From positions 1 to 64,000 of the forward strand of contig CAKTGQ010000009.1 in assembly GCA_934561555.1 (NCBI GenBank): a stretch of 64,000 nucleotides of DNA. The letters run 5' to 3'. Source of the stretch: an uncultured Faecalibacterium sp. (GTDB lineage Bacteria > Bacillota > Clostridia > Oscillospirales > Ruminococcaceae). Position numbers and translations under genes: made by a program. The notes beneath the pieces were generated by a model. That model worked only from the letters and a program-made list of their open reading frames with translations, was not told the origin of the DNA and did not search any database. Positions 33,991 through 45,860 of the stretch are shown one piece after another; position 1 is the stretch's first letter; each line of letters begins with the position of its first letter.

Positions 33991-35243
33991 AACAAACGGT
34001 CTGCTCTCGCCTGCGCTCCGATGCACAGGGAAAGACCCTCTATCTTCTCAGCTGGCTGGCCTATGCGTCTGCCTATATAGGCCGCTACAATTACTCGGCC
34101 GTCATGGGTGCGATCACAGCCGAAAACAGCCTGAGTCTCAGCGCAGCCGGTGCGGTCTCGACCGGATACTTTATCTGCTACGCCGTGGGACAGATCCTAT
34201 TCGGCCTGCTGAGCCAGTCGGTTTCTCCCTATGCCATGATCCTGCTCGGACTGTGCGGTTCCGGCCTGTGCAACCTTGGCGCCGGAGTGTTTTCCACTTC
34301 CTTCATGGGGCTGCTCTGGGGCGCAAACGGTCTGTTTCAGGCTATGATCTGGCCGCCCATCGTCCGTCTGTTCGCCGAAAGTATGCCGCTGGAGTGCCAG
34401 AAGCGCGCCTGCGTTTCCATCAACAGCACCACCCCTGCCGGAACGCTGGCAGCCTATGCGCTCAGTGCCGTGCTGCTGCAATTTGCCGACTGGCATCACG
34501 TGTTTTTCTCTTGCGGCGGGCTGCTTCTGAGCATGGCGGCGGTATTCTGGCTTGGAACTGCCCCGCTCCGCCGGGCAACGGCCTATGCTCCGCAGCCGGA
34601 TTTCCAGAAGCAAAAAGGAACCGGGAACGGCCCCGCTGCCCTGCTGGCAGCAGGGCTGGGCGCAATGCTGCTGCCGGTCCTCCTGCACGGCGGGTTAAAA
34701 GACGGTGTGACCAACTGGGTGCCCAGTATGATCCAGAGCAATTTTGGGATCAGCCCGGCATTTTCCGCAGCGGTTGCAATGGCGCTGCCCCTCGTCAACC
34801 TGTCAGGTGCCTACCTGTCCGGCTGGCTGAATGAGCACTGCACCCACAACGAGCTGAAAACCGCCGGGTCCCTGTTTGCACTGGCGTCCGTCTGCCTTCT
34901 GGCGCTGCCATTAGCCATGCGCACCAGCCTGCTTCTCGCCGTGCTGCTTCTGGCGGTCACGACCGCCTCCATGCTGGGCGTGAATACCATGTTCATCAAC
35001 GTCATCCCGGTCAAGGCGGGGCGGCACGGCGGTGCATCCATGCTGTCCGGTACGCTGAACGCCGTCACCTATCTCGGCGCAGCCGCAGCCACATGGGGGA
35101 TCGGCGCCGCTGCCGAAGGCTGCGGCTGGAACGCCGTGTTCCTGCTCTGGCTCGTTATGGCACTGCTTGCTTTGCTGGTCAGTGCACTGCTGGCCGGGCG
35201 CTGGGCTGGATACCTCAAATCAAGCGAAGGAGGCGTTTTCTGA
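33987..35243 (+). CDS. OPA/MFS-type membrane transporter
   Basis: The 418-residue protein starts MKQTVCSRLRSDAQGKTLYL at 33987, overlapping the GH88 stop by 4 bp (ATGA) with GGAGGACG upstream. It has about twelve membrane spans. The segment AYASAYIGRYNYSAVMGAI is typical of the organophosphate:phosphate antiporter branch of the MFS, and a G-x-x-x-D/R-type loop follows. The branch carries organic phosphates or acid sugars. It may bring in monosaccharide or sugar acid products alongside the ABC importer. The substrate is unknown. Confidence 0.85.
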   Translation: MKQTVCSRLRSDAQGKTLYLLSWLAYASAYIGRYNYSAVMGAITAENSLSLSAAGAVSTGYFICYAVGQILFGLLSQSVSPYAMILLGLCGSGLCNLGAGVFSTSFMGLLWGANGLFQAMIWPPIVRLFAESMPLECQKRACVSINSTTPAGTLAAYALSAVLLQFADWHHVFFSCGGLLLSMAAVFWLGTAPLRRATAYAPQPDFQKQKGTGNGPAALLAAGLGAMLLPVLLHGGLKDGVTNWVPSMIQSNFGISPAFSAAVAMALPLVNLSGAYLSGWLNEHCTHNELKTAGSLFALASVCLLALPLAMRTSLLLAVLLLAVTTASMLGVNTMFINVIPVKAGRHGGASMLSGTLNAVTYLGAAAATWGIGAAAEGCGWNAVFLLWLVMALLALLVSALLAGRWAGYLKSSEGGVF

Positions 35244-37180
35244 TGGGCGTAACTCTTTGGACACAGGATGCTGCTGCCGTGGCCGCAGAGATTCAAAAGC
35301 AATGCCCCGCTTCTGCCCGCAACGCGCTCGCGCGGGCAGAGGAGATCTGCCGCCGGGAATTTTTGTTCCGTGACCACTGGGAGATGGAGCCGACCCACAA
35401 GCCTGTCCGGTTTTCCGGTTCGGTGCAGTGGAATGCTGTTCCCTTCGGCGACCCGGAATGGACCTATGCGCTGAACCGCCACACCATCCTGCTCAATCTG
35501 GCAAAGGCGTGGTGCTTCACCGGCGAGGAGCGGTTCCGGGCTGCGTTTGTGGAATTGCTGACCGACTGGCTCGACCATGTACCGCACACGCCAAAAAGCG
35601 AATGCACCACATGGCGTGCACTGGAAGCTGGTCTCCGGCCGGAAAACTGGCTGCGCGCCGTGGAATTGTTCGGCAACGCCCTGCCTGCGCCCCTTCTGGA
35701 GCGGATGAACGAAAGCCTTGCCGAACACGGTGCTTTTCTGGTGCGGGAGCACAAAGCTTTCCACCGGCTGAGCAACTGGGGCGCCATCCAATCCCACGGA
35801 CTATTTCTGATCGGTCTGTGGCTGAGCCGAAAAGACTGGCAGACCCTCGCGCTGGAACGGCTGACGGAAAACCTGCGCAACGCCGTCCTCCCGGACGGTG
35901 TGCAGTGGGAGCAAAGCCCCATGTACCACTGCGAGGTGCTGCACGCGGCAGCGGACACCCTGCTGCTGACCCGCCGCAACGGCATCCAAGTGCCGCCTGC
36001 GCTGGAAGAGACCATTCACCGGATGTTCCGTGCACTGGCCGTTTGGGTCACGCCGAGCCGGGAAATTCTGCCGCAGAGCGACAGTGACTGCATCGACGCA
36101 GGCGACCTGCTGGCACAGGGGGCGCTGCTGTTTGCAGACCCAGTGCTGGCCGCTGCTGCCGAAGGGGCGCTGTGTGAAGAAACGCTCTGGGATTTTGGTG
36201 CAGACACCCGGACAAAGCTGGATGCACTGCCCAAACGCCGCCCGGCACAGCCTTCGCAGGCACTGGATACCAGCGGGAACTACATCCTGCGTTCCGGCTG
36301 GGACAGAGATGATACCTATATCCATCTGCACTGCGGCAGCCTTGGCGGCGGTCATGGTCACGCAGATCTGCTGCATCTGGATGTATGGCATCACGGCGAG
36401 GCGGTGCTTGCGGATGCAGGCCGGTACACCTATGTAGAAAGTGCGGAACGCGCCTGGTTCAAGTCCCCTGCGGCGCACAATACCTTCCGGGTGGACGAAA
36501 CCGATTTTACCCGGTATCGTGCCACATGGGAGTGGGCAGAAATTGCCCGCCCTCTTCCCGCCGAGACTCGCTTCACGCCGCAGGCCGATTTTCTCCGTGC
36601 CGGACATCTGGGCTATGCGGCACAGGGCATCACGGCAGAGCGGGAGATCGTTTTTGTAAAGCCGGATCTTCTGATCGGCGTTGACCGGATCTTTGCGCCA
36701 GAGGAAACCCGCCACACGGTCGAGCAGTTTTTTCACTTCGGAAGCGGAACACTGGAACAGGATGGTGCATCGGTCCTCTGGCGGGGAAAGCAGACCTGCG
36801 CCCAGCTGCACTGGCTGGCCGGGCAGTTTGCCGCCCGGTCCGCACTTCCCGCCGCACCGCTCTATAATCTGCAAATCAGAACGCCGGTGCTTGGCCTGAA
36901 ATGCCACACCAAAAGCACGGCAAGCCTGCCGTTTGTGCTCTGTCTGGGCGGGACGTGTAAGGTCGAGCTGCTCCCCGTCACCGATGGCAATGGCCGTCCG
37001 CTTGCATCGGATGCCGTGCAGGCTGTCCGCATCACCCGGAACGGACAGAACGTTACCGTGATCTTCTGCCACAAAACCGGTGCCCATGACGCCGCGCTGC
37101 TTTGTGCAGACGGCTGTGCGGGGCACGGCAGCGTCCTTGTTTTTACTCCGCAGAGCCCGGACGGGCTCTGCCTGCGCTGA
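35243..37180 (+). CDS. Heparinase II/III-like polysaccharide lyase, locus 1
   Basis: The 645-residue protein starts at 35243 (MGVTLWTQDAAAVAAEIQK), sharing one base with the transporter stop, with GAAGGAGG upstream. The N-terminal alpha-toroid (about 1-350) contains TWRALEAGLRPENWLRA and HRLSNWGAIQSHGLFLIG. The C-terminal beta-sandwich holds the heparinase II/III signature GGGHGHADLLHLDVWHHGE and AAHNTFRVDETDFTRY. No signal peptide, so it is likely an intracellular oligosaccharide lyase producing the unsaturated uronates removed by GH88. The polymer (heparan, chondroitin, hyaluronan, alginate) cannot be assigned from this alone. Confidence 0.88.
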   Translation: MGVTLWTQDAAAVAAEIQKQCPASARNALARAEEICRREFLFRDHWEMEPTHKPVRFSGSVQWNAVPFGDPEWTYALNRHTILLNLAKAWCFTGEERFRAAFVELLTDWLDHVPHTPKSECTTWRALEAGLRPENWLRAVELFGNALPAPLLERMNESLAEHGAFLVREHKAFHRLSNWGAIQSHGLFLIGLWLSRKDWQTLALERLTENLRNAVLPDGVQWEQSPMYHCEVLHAAADTLLLTRRNGIQVPPALEETIHRMFRALAVWVTPSREILPQSDSDCIDAGDLLAQGALLFADPVLAAAAEGALCEETLWDFGADTRTKLDALPKRRPAQPSQALDTSGNYILRSGWDRDDTYIHLHCGSLGGGHGHADLLHLDVWHHGEAVLADAGRYTYVESAERAWFKSPAAHNTFRVDETDFTRYRATWEWAEIARPLPAETRFTPQADFLRAGHLGYAAQGITAEREIVFVKPDLLIGVDRIFAPEETRHTVEQFFHFGSGTLEQDGASVLWRGKQTCAQLHWLAGQFAARSALPAAPLYNLQIRTPVLGLKCHTKSTASLPFVLCLGGTCKVELLPVTDGNGRPLASDAVQAVRITRNGQNVTVIFCHKTGAHDAALLCADGCAGHGSVLVFTPQSPDGLCLR

Positions 37181-37214
37181 ATATTTTCACCCGACTACCG
37201 AAAGGAATATGATT

Positions 37215-39392
37215 ATGAGCAACGAAAAAAGAATGGGACGCGTGACGATCCCCACCGACCTCGATGCAGTTCCCGAAACGTTACAGCTGATGGAGCGCTG
37301 GGGTGCGGATGCCCTGCGTGACTGCGACGGCACCGAGTTCCCTAAGGAATTGAAGGATGCCGGTGCCAAGGTCTACGCTACCTACTATACGACCCGCAAG
37401 GACAACGCATGGGCCAAGGCAAACCCCGATGAGATCCAGCAGTGCTACATCATGACGCCCTTCTATACTGCGGAGGAAAATGCCCTTCAAATTCCTCTGA
37501 TGAAGGGAATCAGCCGCGAGCTGCTGAAGGTCAACGACCACGACGATATCACCCGCTGGTGGGAGGTCATGGACCGCACCACCGGTCAGCCGCTGCCCGC
37601 TGCCGCATGGCACTACGATGCAGCTTCGGAAAGCGTCATTCTGGATGCACCCGCTGCCTACCACGAATATACGGTCAGTTTCCTCGCCTATCTCATCTGG
37701 GACCCTGTGCACATGTACAACTCGGTCATCAACGGCTGGACGGATGTAGAGCATCAGATCCCCTTTGATGTCCGTCAGCCCAAGACCCACAAGTACACGC
37801 TGGAACGTCTGCGCCGCTTCCTCGACACCCACCCGTATGTGGATGTGGTGCGGTTCACTACCTTCTTCCACCTGTTCACGCTGGTGTTCGATGAACTGCG
37901 CCGCGAAAAATATGTGGACTGGTACGGCTATTCGGCCTCGGTCAGCCCCTACATTCTGGAGCAGTTCGAGCGGGAGGTCGGCTACAAATTCCGCCCGGAA
38001 TACATTATCGATCAGGGCTATTACAACAACCAGTACCGTGTGCCCAGCAAGGAGTTCAAGAACTTCCAGAATTTCCAGTGCCGCGAAGTCAACCGCATCA
38101 TCCGTGAAATGACCGACATCGTTCACGAATACGGCAAGGAAGCCATGATGTTCCTCGGCGACCACTGGATCGGCACCGAGCCCTTCCGCCCGGAATTTGC
38201 TTCTTCCGGTGTAGATGCCATCGTGGGCAGTGTGGGCAACGGCTCCACCCTGCGCCTGATCTCGGATATCCCCGGTGTGAAGTACACCGAGGGGCGCTTT
38301 CTGCCGTACTTCTTCCCGGATACCTTCCACGAGGGCGGTGACCCCATCCGGGAAGCCAAGGAGAACTGGGTGACCGCCCGCCGCGCCATTCTGCGCAGCC
38401 CCATCGACCGCATCGGCTACGGCGGCTACCTCAAGCTGGCCTGCGAGTTCCCGGAGTTTTTGACCTATATGGAAAGCGTCTGCAATGAATTCCGCGAACT
38501 ATATGCGAACATCAAGGGCACAACGCCCTATTGCAGCAAGACCGTTGCCGTGCTGAACTGTTGGGGCAAGACCCGCGCATGGGGCTGCCACATGGTGCAC
38601 CATGCCCTGTACCAGAAGCAGAATTACAGCTATGCGGGCGTCATCGAAGCGCTATCCGGTGCGCCGTTTGATGTGAAGTTCATCAGCTTTGACGATATCA
38701 AAGCCGACCCCAAGGTACTGGATGGTGTAGATGTGCTTTTGAATGTCGGCGATGGCGACACGGCGCATACCGGCGGCATCGTCTGGGAGGATGCAGAAAT
38801 TTCTTCCGCCATCCGGGGCTTTGTGCGGCGCGGCGGCGGCTTCATCGGCGTTGGTGAGCCGGGCGGCCACCCCTATCAGGGACGCTATCTCCAGCTTGCC
38901 AGCGTGCTAGGCGTGGAAAAGGAAACCGGCTTCACCCTCAATTACGATAAATACAACTGGGACGAACACCGCGACCACTTTATTCTGGCGGACTGCCCTG
39001 ACCACGCCGTGGACTTTGGCGAAGGCAAAAAGAGCATCTTTGCGCTGGAAGGCACCGAGATCCTGCTCCAGAAGGACAAGGAAGTGCAGATGGCTGTCCA
39101 CGAATACGGAAAGGGACGCGGCGTTTATCTCAGCGGACTGCCGTACAGCTTTATCAACAACCGCGTACTGCACCGTGCCATCCTCTGGGCGGCACACGAC
39201 GAGGAGAGCCTGCACCGCTGGTTCAGCTCCAATTACAACGTGGAAGTGCACGCCTACGTCAAAAACGGCAAATACTGCGTTGTGAATAACACCTACGAAC
39301 CGCAGGACACCACCGTTTACACCGGCGACGGCAGCAGCTTTGTTCTGCATCTGGATGCCAACGAGATCAAATGGTACAACATAGAAGGTTGA
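37215..39392 (+). CDS. GH112 beta-galactoside phosphorylase (LNB/GNB phosphorylase-like)
   Basis: The 725-residue protein starts MSNEKRMGRVTIPTD at 37215, 8 bases after AAAGGA; an ATG two codons earlier is too close to the site. It matches Bifidobacterium lacto-N-biose phosphorylase along its length: LMERWGADALRDCDGTEF, YWEVxDRTTG, HEYTVSFLAYLIWDPVHMYN, VVRFTTFFHLFTLVFDE, FLGDHWIGTEPF, GVKYTEGRFLPYFFPDTFHEG and GRGVYLSGLPYSF. The enzyme splits galactosyl-beta-1,3-HexNAc (or galactosyl-beta-1,4-rhamnose) with phosphate to galactose 1-phosphate. Which acceptor it uses needs a close phylogeny. It is the last gene of the locus, with no clear terminator after it. Confidence 0.93.
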   Translation: MSNEKRMGRVTIPTDLDAVPETLQLMERWGADALRDCDGTEFPKELKDAGAKVYATYYTTRKDNAWAKANPDEIQQCYIMTPFYTAEENALQIPLMKGISRELLKVNDHDDITRWWEVMDRTTGQPLPAAAWHYDAASESVILDAPAAYHEYTVSFLAYLIWDPVHMYNSVINGWTDVEHQIPFDVRQPKTHKYTLERLRRFLDTHPYVDVVRFTTFFHLFTLVFDELRREKYVDWYGYSASVSPYILEQFEREVGYKFRPEYIIDQGYYNNQYRVPSKEFKNFQNFQCREVNRIIREMTDIVHEYGKEAMMFLGDHWIGTEPFRPEFASSGVDAIVGSVGNGSTLRLISDIPGVKYTEGRFLPYFFPDTFHEGGDPIREAKENWVTARRAILRSPIDRIGYGGYLKLACEFPEFLTYMESVCNEFRELYANIKGTTPYCSKTVAVLNCWGKTRAWGCHMVHHALYQKQNYSYAGVIEALSGAPFDVKFISFDDIKADPKVLDGVDVLLNVGDGDTAHTGGIVWEDAEISSAIRGFVRRGGGFIGVGEPGGHPYQGRYLQLASVLGVEKETGFTLNYDKYNWDEHRDHFILADCPDHAVDFGEGKKSIFALEGTEILLQKDKEVQMAVHEYGKGRGVYLSGLPYSFINNRVLHRAILWAAHDEESLHRWFSSNYNVEVHAYVKNGKYCVVNNTYEPQDTTVYTGDGSSFVLHLDANEIKWYNIEG

Positions 39393-39559
39393 TTTTGATA
39401 AAATACAGAAGGAGATCCGCTGGACAGCTAATATCTGTTCCTTCATTCTTCTCAGCTCCTTACAGGGAACATTATACCGTGTCAGAAAATTCTCTTCTCG
39501 ACTTTCCTTGCTATTTTGCACCGTGCAGTGCTTCTTGCTGTAAAATCAGGGGTAAGCTG

Positions 39560-39592
39560 TAAAAACGCTGCCGGATGTCAGTCCGACAGCGT
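39560..39592 (-). terminator. Terminator of the RNHCP protein gene
   Basis: ACGCTG and CAGCGT with an inner GGA/TCC pairing form a stem; TTTTT follows on the minus strand. It lies downstream of the leftward gene whose stop is at 39640. In the rest of the gap 39393-39639 only an orphan ribosome-binding-site-like GAAGGAG (near 39409) was seen. Confidence 0.65.
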
Positions 39593-39639
39593 AGTGAGAT
39601 TACGATTCTATTATGTCTGCAACCAGTTTCACATTCTTA

Positions 39640-40065
39640 TTACCGCATCCGTCCATCACCGCCCATCAAGGCGGTCATCTCCTCAATATAGTCCAGCGGG
39701 AACGGCGGAGAGCACAGTGGCTTCATGGCAATGCTCATCAGCTTCATGGGGTTGTCGTCTGCCGCCACCCGGTTGGAACTGAGTTTTCCGCAGCGTTTGC
39801 AGCGGTGGATGATGGCCCACTCGCCGCCCTTGCGTACCCAGACTGCCACCGGCTCCATGATGCCGCCGCAGTCGGAGGCACGGTCGCCGGGTTCTTCGTC
39901 CACATGAAGGCTGGACAGGCAGTTGGGGCAATGGTTGCGGTGGTCGCTCCCGGCATTTTGCGGGGTGCAGACCCGTCCGCAGACTTTGCAGGTAAAGGTA
40001 TCGTTGCAGGCGTGGGTCTTATAGTAACCTTTCTCAAAGGTCTTACGTTTGTTTTCACGATTCAT
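39640..40065 (-). CDS. RNHCP-domain zinc-ribbon protein
   Basis: The 141-residue protein has several paired cysteines: HACNDTFTCKVCGRVC, then the diagnostic RNHCPNCLSSLHVD, and HRCKRCGKLSSNR, suggesting two zinc ribbons. The RNHCP domain is widespread and its function is not established. The ATG has an AGGAGG site. It stands alone between the GH112 gene and the TetR repressor and is transcribed away from the former. Confidence 0.88.
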   Translation of the reverse strand: MNRENKRKTFEKGYYKTHACNDTFTCKVCGRVCTPQNAGSDHRNHCPNCLSSLHVDEEPGDRASDCGGIMEPVAVWVRKGGEWAIIHRCKRCGKLSSNRVAADDNPMKLMSIAMKPLCSPPFPLDYIEEMTALMGGDGRMR

Positions 40066-40239
40066 GGTAATATCCTCCTGAAGAATTGTGTCTGTTCGTC
40101 TTCGGGAGGAGTGGCTTGTGGTATTTGCCAGACCTCCCGGTCAGCCCACAAGTCCCAGTGCAAATGTTGTATGTTTCAAAAAAGTTCTCCTTTGATTTTA
40201 GCATTTATGGCGTTTTTTCAACTTCAATATAAAATTCCT

Positions 40240-40869
40240 TTATTTTTCACCTCCCTCGATGTTAAAGGTACGGAAGAACAGCTTTACATGGGCATCCAGC
40301 TTTTCAAGACTTTCGGCTTCCCGTTCCGGCTGGCGGTCGCAGACGCTGAGCAGGACGATGATGGGTGAAACATACATCCACGCCAGCGTATCCGGGTCCT
40401 CGTTCCGCAGTTCGCCGTTTGCAACCAGCGCACGGAAGATGCCCGCATGGTAGGAGATCATCCAATCCACATAGCGTTTGGAAAGCAGTTCGGCAAATTC
40501 GGGGGAACGGAACTGTTCCAGCGTCATCATCCGGCGGAACTGGCTGATGGTTTTATCGTGCAGCGAATAGAGGAAAATCTGCCGGACTTTTTCAACCAGC
40601 AGCTCCTCCGAAATGTGGGAGAAAACCGGGATATCCTTTTGGGAATCCTGTACATGGACCGAGATCTCCGCGGTGTCTTTTTGGTAGTGCGCCGAAGTGG
40701 TCTCCAAAATCGCATCAAAAATGGCTTGCTTGCTGGGGAAATGGTTGTAAAGCGATGGAGCCTTGATGCCCACCGCCTTTGCAATTTCGCCAACACTGAC
40801 AGCATCGTATCCTTTGGTCGAAAACAGTTCCAGAGATTTTTCCAGAATGCGCTGCTTGGTATCTTCCAT
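40240..40869 (-). CDS. TetR/AcrR family transcriptional repressor
   Basis: The 209-residue protein has the TetR helix-turn-helix near residues 25-47 (VSVGEIAKAVGIKAPSLYNHFPSKQAIFDAI) and a ligand-binding C-terminal half with HISEELLVEKVRQIF and the helical bundle end. The start has a GAAGGAAA site. An inverted repeat next to the -10 of its own promoter (40885-40904) points to autorepression. Its regulon is unclear; no efflux pump is adjacent. The gene lies between two carbohydrate loci. Confidence 0.92.
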   Translation of the reverse strand: MEDTKQRILEKSLELFSTKGYDAVSVGEIAKAVGIKAPSLYNHFPSKQAIFDAILETTSAHYQKDTAEISVHVQDSQKDIPVFSHISEELLVEKVRQIFLYSLHDKTISQFRRMMTLEQFRSPEFAELLSKRYVDWMISYHAGIFRALVANGELRNEDPDTLAWMYVSPIIVLLSVCDRQPEREAESLEKLDAHVKLFFRTFNIEGGEK

Positions 40870-40884
40870 TTTCCTTCGCCCTTT

Positions 40885-40904
40885 GCTAACTAATATTCGT
40901 TAGC
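40885..40904. promoter_or_regulatory. Operator of the TetR repressor
   Basis: GCTAAC and GTTAGC flank an eight-base spacer (TAATATTC), the form of a TetR-family operator. It lies just downstream of the -10 of the repressor promoter and ahead of its start codon. Confidence 0.7.
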
Positions 40905-40907
40905 TCT

Positions 40908-40936
40908 ACTATAATCAAAAATGTTCCCATTGTCAA
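40908..40936 (-). promoter_or_regulatory. Promoter of the TetR repressor gene
   Basis: On the minus strand TTGACA (40936-40931) and TATAGT (40913-40908) are 17 bases apart. Occupation of the operator immediately downstream would block it. Confidence 0.8.
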
Positions 40937-41010
40937 GAGGTTTTTAAAGACAAATATACGATTTGTATGTTGCGCTAATTTTTATCTTGTGATGGTTTCG
41001 CAATAAGACC

Positions 41011-41045
41011 AAAGTGGTGGGTATCACGATGATTCCCACCACTTT
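41011..41045 (-). terminator. Terminator of the beta-galactosidase gene
   Basis: AAAGTGGTGGG and CCCACCACTTT form a perfect 11-pair stem directly downstream of the leftward gene ending at 41061. The U-run is weak on the minus strand, so it may act in both directions. Confidence 0.6.
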
Positions 41046-41060
41046 AGCTAAGTAAATTTT

Positions 41061-44171
<3,111 letters not shown>

Positions 44172-45860
44172 TCAGTCCGCTTCGTCAAAGATCTCGGTGT
44201 CCAGTTCTGTGTGCCCCTTGGGGATGTGGTACTTCACGGCGGGCAGATGGACATTGGTAAAATACAGGCTGGTGTTGGGGTCGCAGCCGATGACCACTGC
44301 CTCTCCCCTGCCGCGCACAGTGCAGCGCAGGGTGTCGCAATGGGCTTCGGCGGTATCGTTTTTCACGCTTTCGGCGTAGCCCGGTGCAAAATTAGGCACG
44401 GCAAAACCGCAGTCGTAGGCTTCGCAGTCGAAACTGCTGTCAATTTCGTGATGGCGGCGGTGACCGGTGGCCGTGGGGGTGATGGTGGTAGTGACCTCAA
44501 TGCCGGGGAAAGGCGACCACTGCGCGGTCACAGTCCCGGCTTCAATTTCCCACGTTTTGCTCACCTTGCGGACAAATACATTGTCGTCGATGACAAAGGC
44601 CAGCATACTGTCCGGCGCGGCCTGATTGAGCACCTCCCGGCTGCGGGAAGCGCAGAAACCAAAGCGGGTGTCGTAGGCAAATTTTGCGTACTTTTCCGGG
44701 AACTGTCCGTGGCCGTGGCCCTCGTTGACACCGGCGGCGTAGGCCGTTACCCGGCCCGCCCGGCGCTGCACCAGCATATTGGCGTAGGGCATGGGCTTGA
44801 GCCGCTCCAATGCGGGCATGGGCGCGGCCTCGGCAGTCCAGAAGGGGTGGTCGTCCGGCAGAGCCAGCAGCAAAAAGCTCTTCATACCCCAGTAGGGACT
44901 GCCGGGGGCGTTGTACCGCTCGGCCATGTACATCTGCGGATAGCAGTAGCCGATGGTCAGGATGCCGTCCCGGTCGAACATTTTCTGCCCCAGCCACCAA
45001 TTGAAGTTGCGGACGATGAGCCCTTTCATCACCGGCAGGGGCAGCGGCTCCAGCCCTGCCCAGATGCAGGCTGCCCAGAAGCTGTTCTGGGCAAAGCGGT
45101 AGGTCAGGCTGCGGCCAAAGGGCAGCGCTGCGCCGTTGGCGTCGAACCAGTAGACGAACTGCTGGGCGAACAACTGGGCACGCTGGCGGTAAAGGGCGGC
45201 GCGCCGGGGGTCGGTGTCGGCGGCAAACTTGGAGTACAGCAGCCCGTAATACTGGATGGCCCACGGGATGTAGTAATCCTTCTGCACGGAGGCGCCATCG
45301 GTGGACCAGCCATCGCCGCTGTAATAGCTGTCGATCTTGCAAAGGCCGTCCTCCAGCAGCTCCGGGCTGTAAGGCATGCCCACGCTTTTCAGGGCAAGGT
45401 TTACAAGGATGCGGAAAAACTGCCAATTACAGTCCGGGATGGTGTGGGCGTTGATCTGCCCCAGCCATGCGGCAAGGTTCTGTTTTTCGGCATCAGAAAG
45501 CGACATCCACAGCTTTTCCGGTGCGGTAAGAATGCCGCAGGCAATGGCCGCCATCTCCACATAACACTGGTCGTACTCCCCGGTGGTGCCCCAGTATTCG
45601 GGGTTTTCCGGGTCGGCACCGGCGGCAAGACCCTTGCGGTAGATGGTTTCAAACTCCGGGTCGGAGCCGCCGCCCACCCAGAAGGGCACCAGCGCCCACA
45701 GCGGGCGGCTGAAGGCTTCCAGCTCAATGGCATTTTGGTTGTAGGTCACGCCCGTTTCGCCCAGATGCAGCCGGGCGCAGCCTGCGGAATAATAAGGCTT
45801 GAGGGGGTCGAGAAATTTGTGCATCAGTGCGGTAAAATCCGCTTTGGTCTGCAAGTTCAT
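44172..45860 (-). CDS. DUF2264 family protein
   Basis: The 562-residue protein starts MNLQTKADFTALMHKFLDPL at 45860, sharing one base with the GH88 stop (TGATG). DUF2264 features are SRPLWALVPFW, YWGTTGEYDQCYVEMAAIAC, NWQFFRILVNLALKSVG, DSYYSGDGWSTDGASVQKDYY, and the C-terminal beta-sandwich FGFCASRSREVLNQAAPDSM. The family has an alpha-toroid plus beta-sandwich like heparinase-type lyases and is common in uronate or rhamnogalacturonan loci; biochemical function is largely unproven. Cytoplasmic by lack of signal peptide. It closes the leftward operon of locus 2. Confidence 0.87.
   Translation of the reverse strand: MNLQTKADFTALMHKFLDPLKPYYSAGCARLHLGETGVTYNQNAIELEAFSRPLWALVPFWVGGGSDPEFETIYRKGLAAGADPENPEYWGTTGEYDQCYVEMAAIACGILTAPEKLWMSLSDAEKQNLAAWLGQINAHTIPDCNWQFFRILVNLALKSVGMPYSPELLEDGLCKIDSYYSGDGWSTDGASVQKDYYIPWAIQYYGLLYSKFAADTDPRRAALYRQRAQLFAQQFVYWFDANGAALPFGRSLTYRFAQNSFWAACIWAGLEPLPLPVMKGLIVRNFNWWLGQKMFDRDGILTIGYCYPQMYMAERYNAPGSPYWGMKSFLLLALPDDHPFWTAEAAPMPALERLKPMPYANMLVQRRAGRVTAYAAGVNEGHGHGQFPEKYAKFAYDTRFGFCASRSREVLNQAAPDSMLAFVIDDNVFVRKVSKTWEIEAGTVTAQWSPFPGIEVTTTITPTATGHRRHHEIDSSFDCEAYDCGFAVPNFAPGYAESVKNDTAEAHCDTLRCTVRGRGEAVVIGCDPNTSLYFTNVHLPAVKYHIPKGHTELDTEIFDEAD

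Noticed and set aside
30964..34026. 1020-residue leftward open frame
   Set aside because: It is antisense to four well supported genes (permease, PHP, GH88, transporter), and its sequence has no domain.
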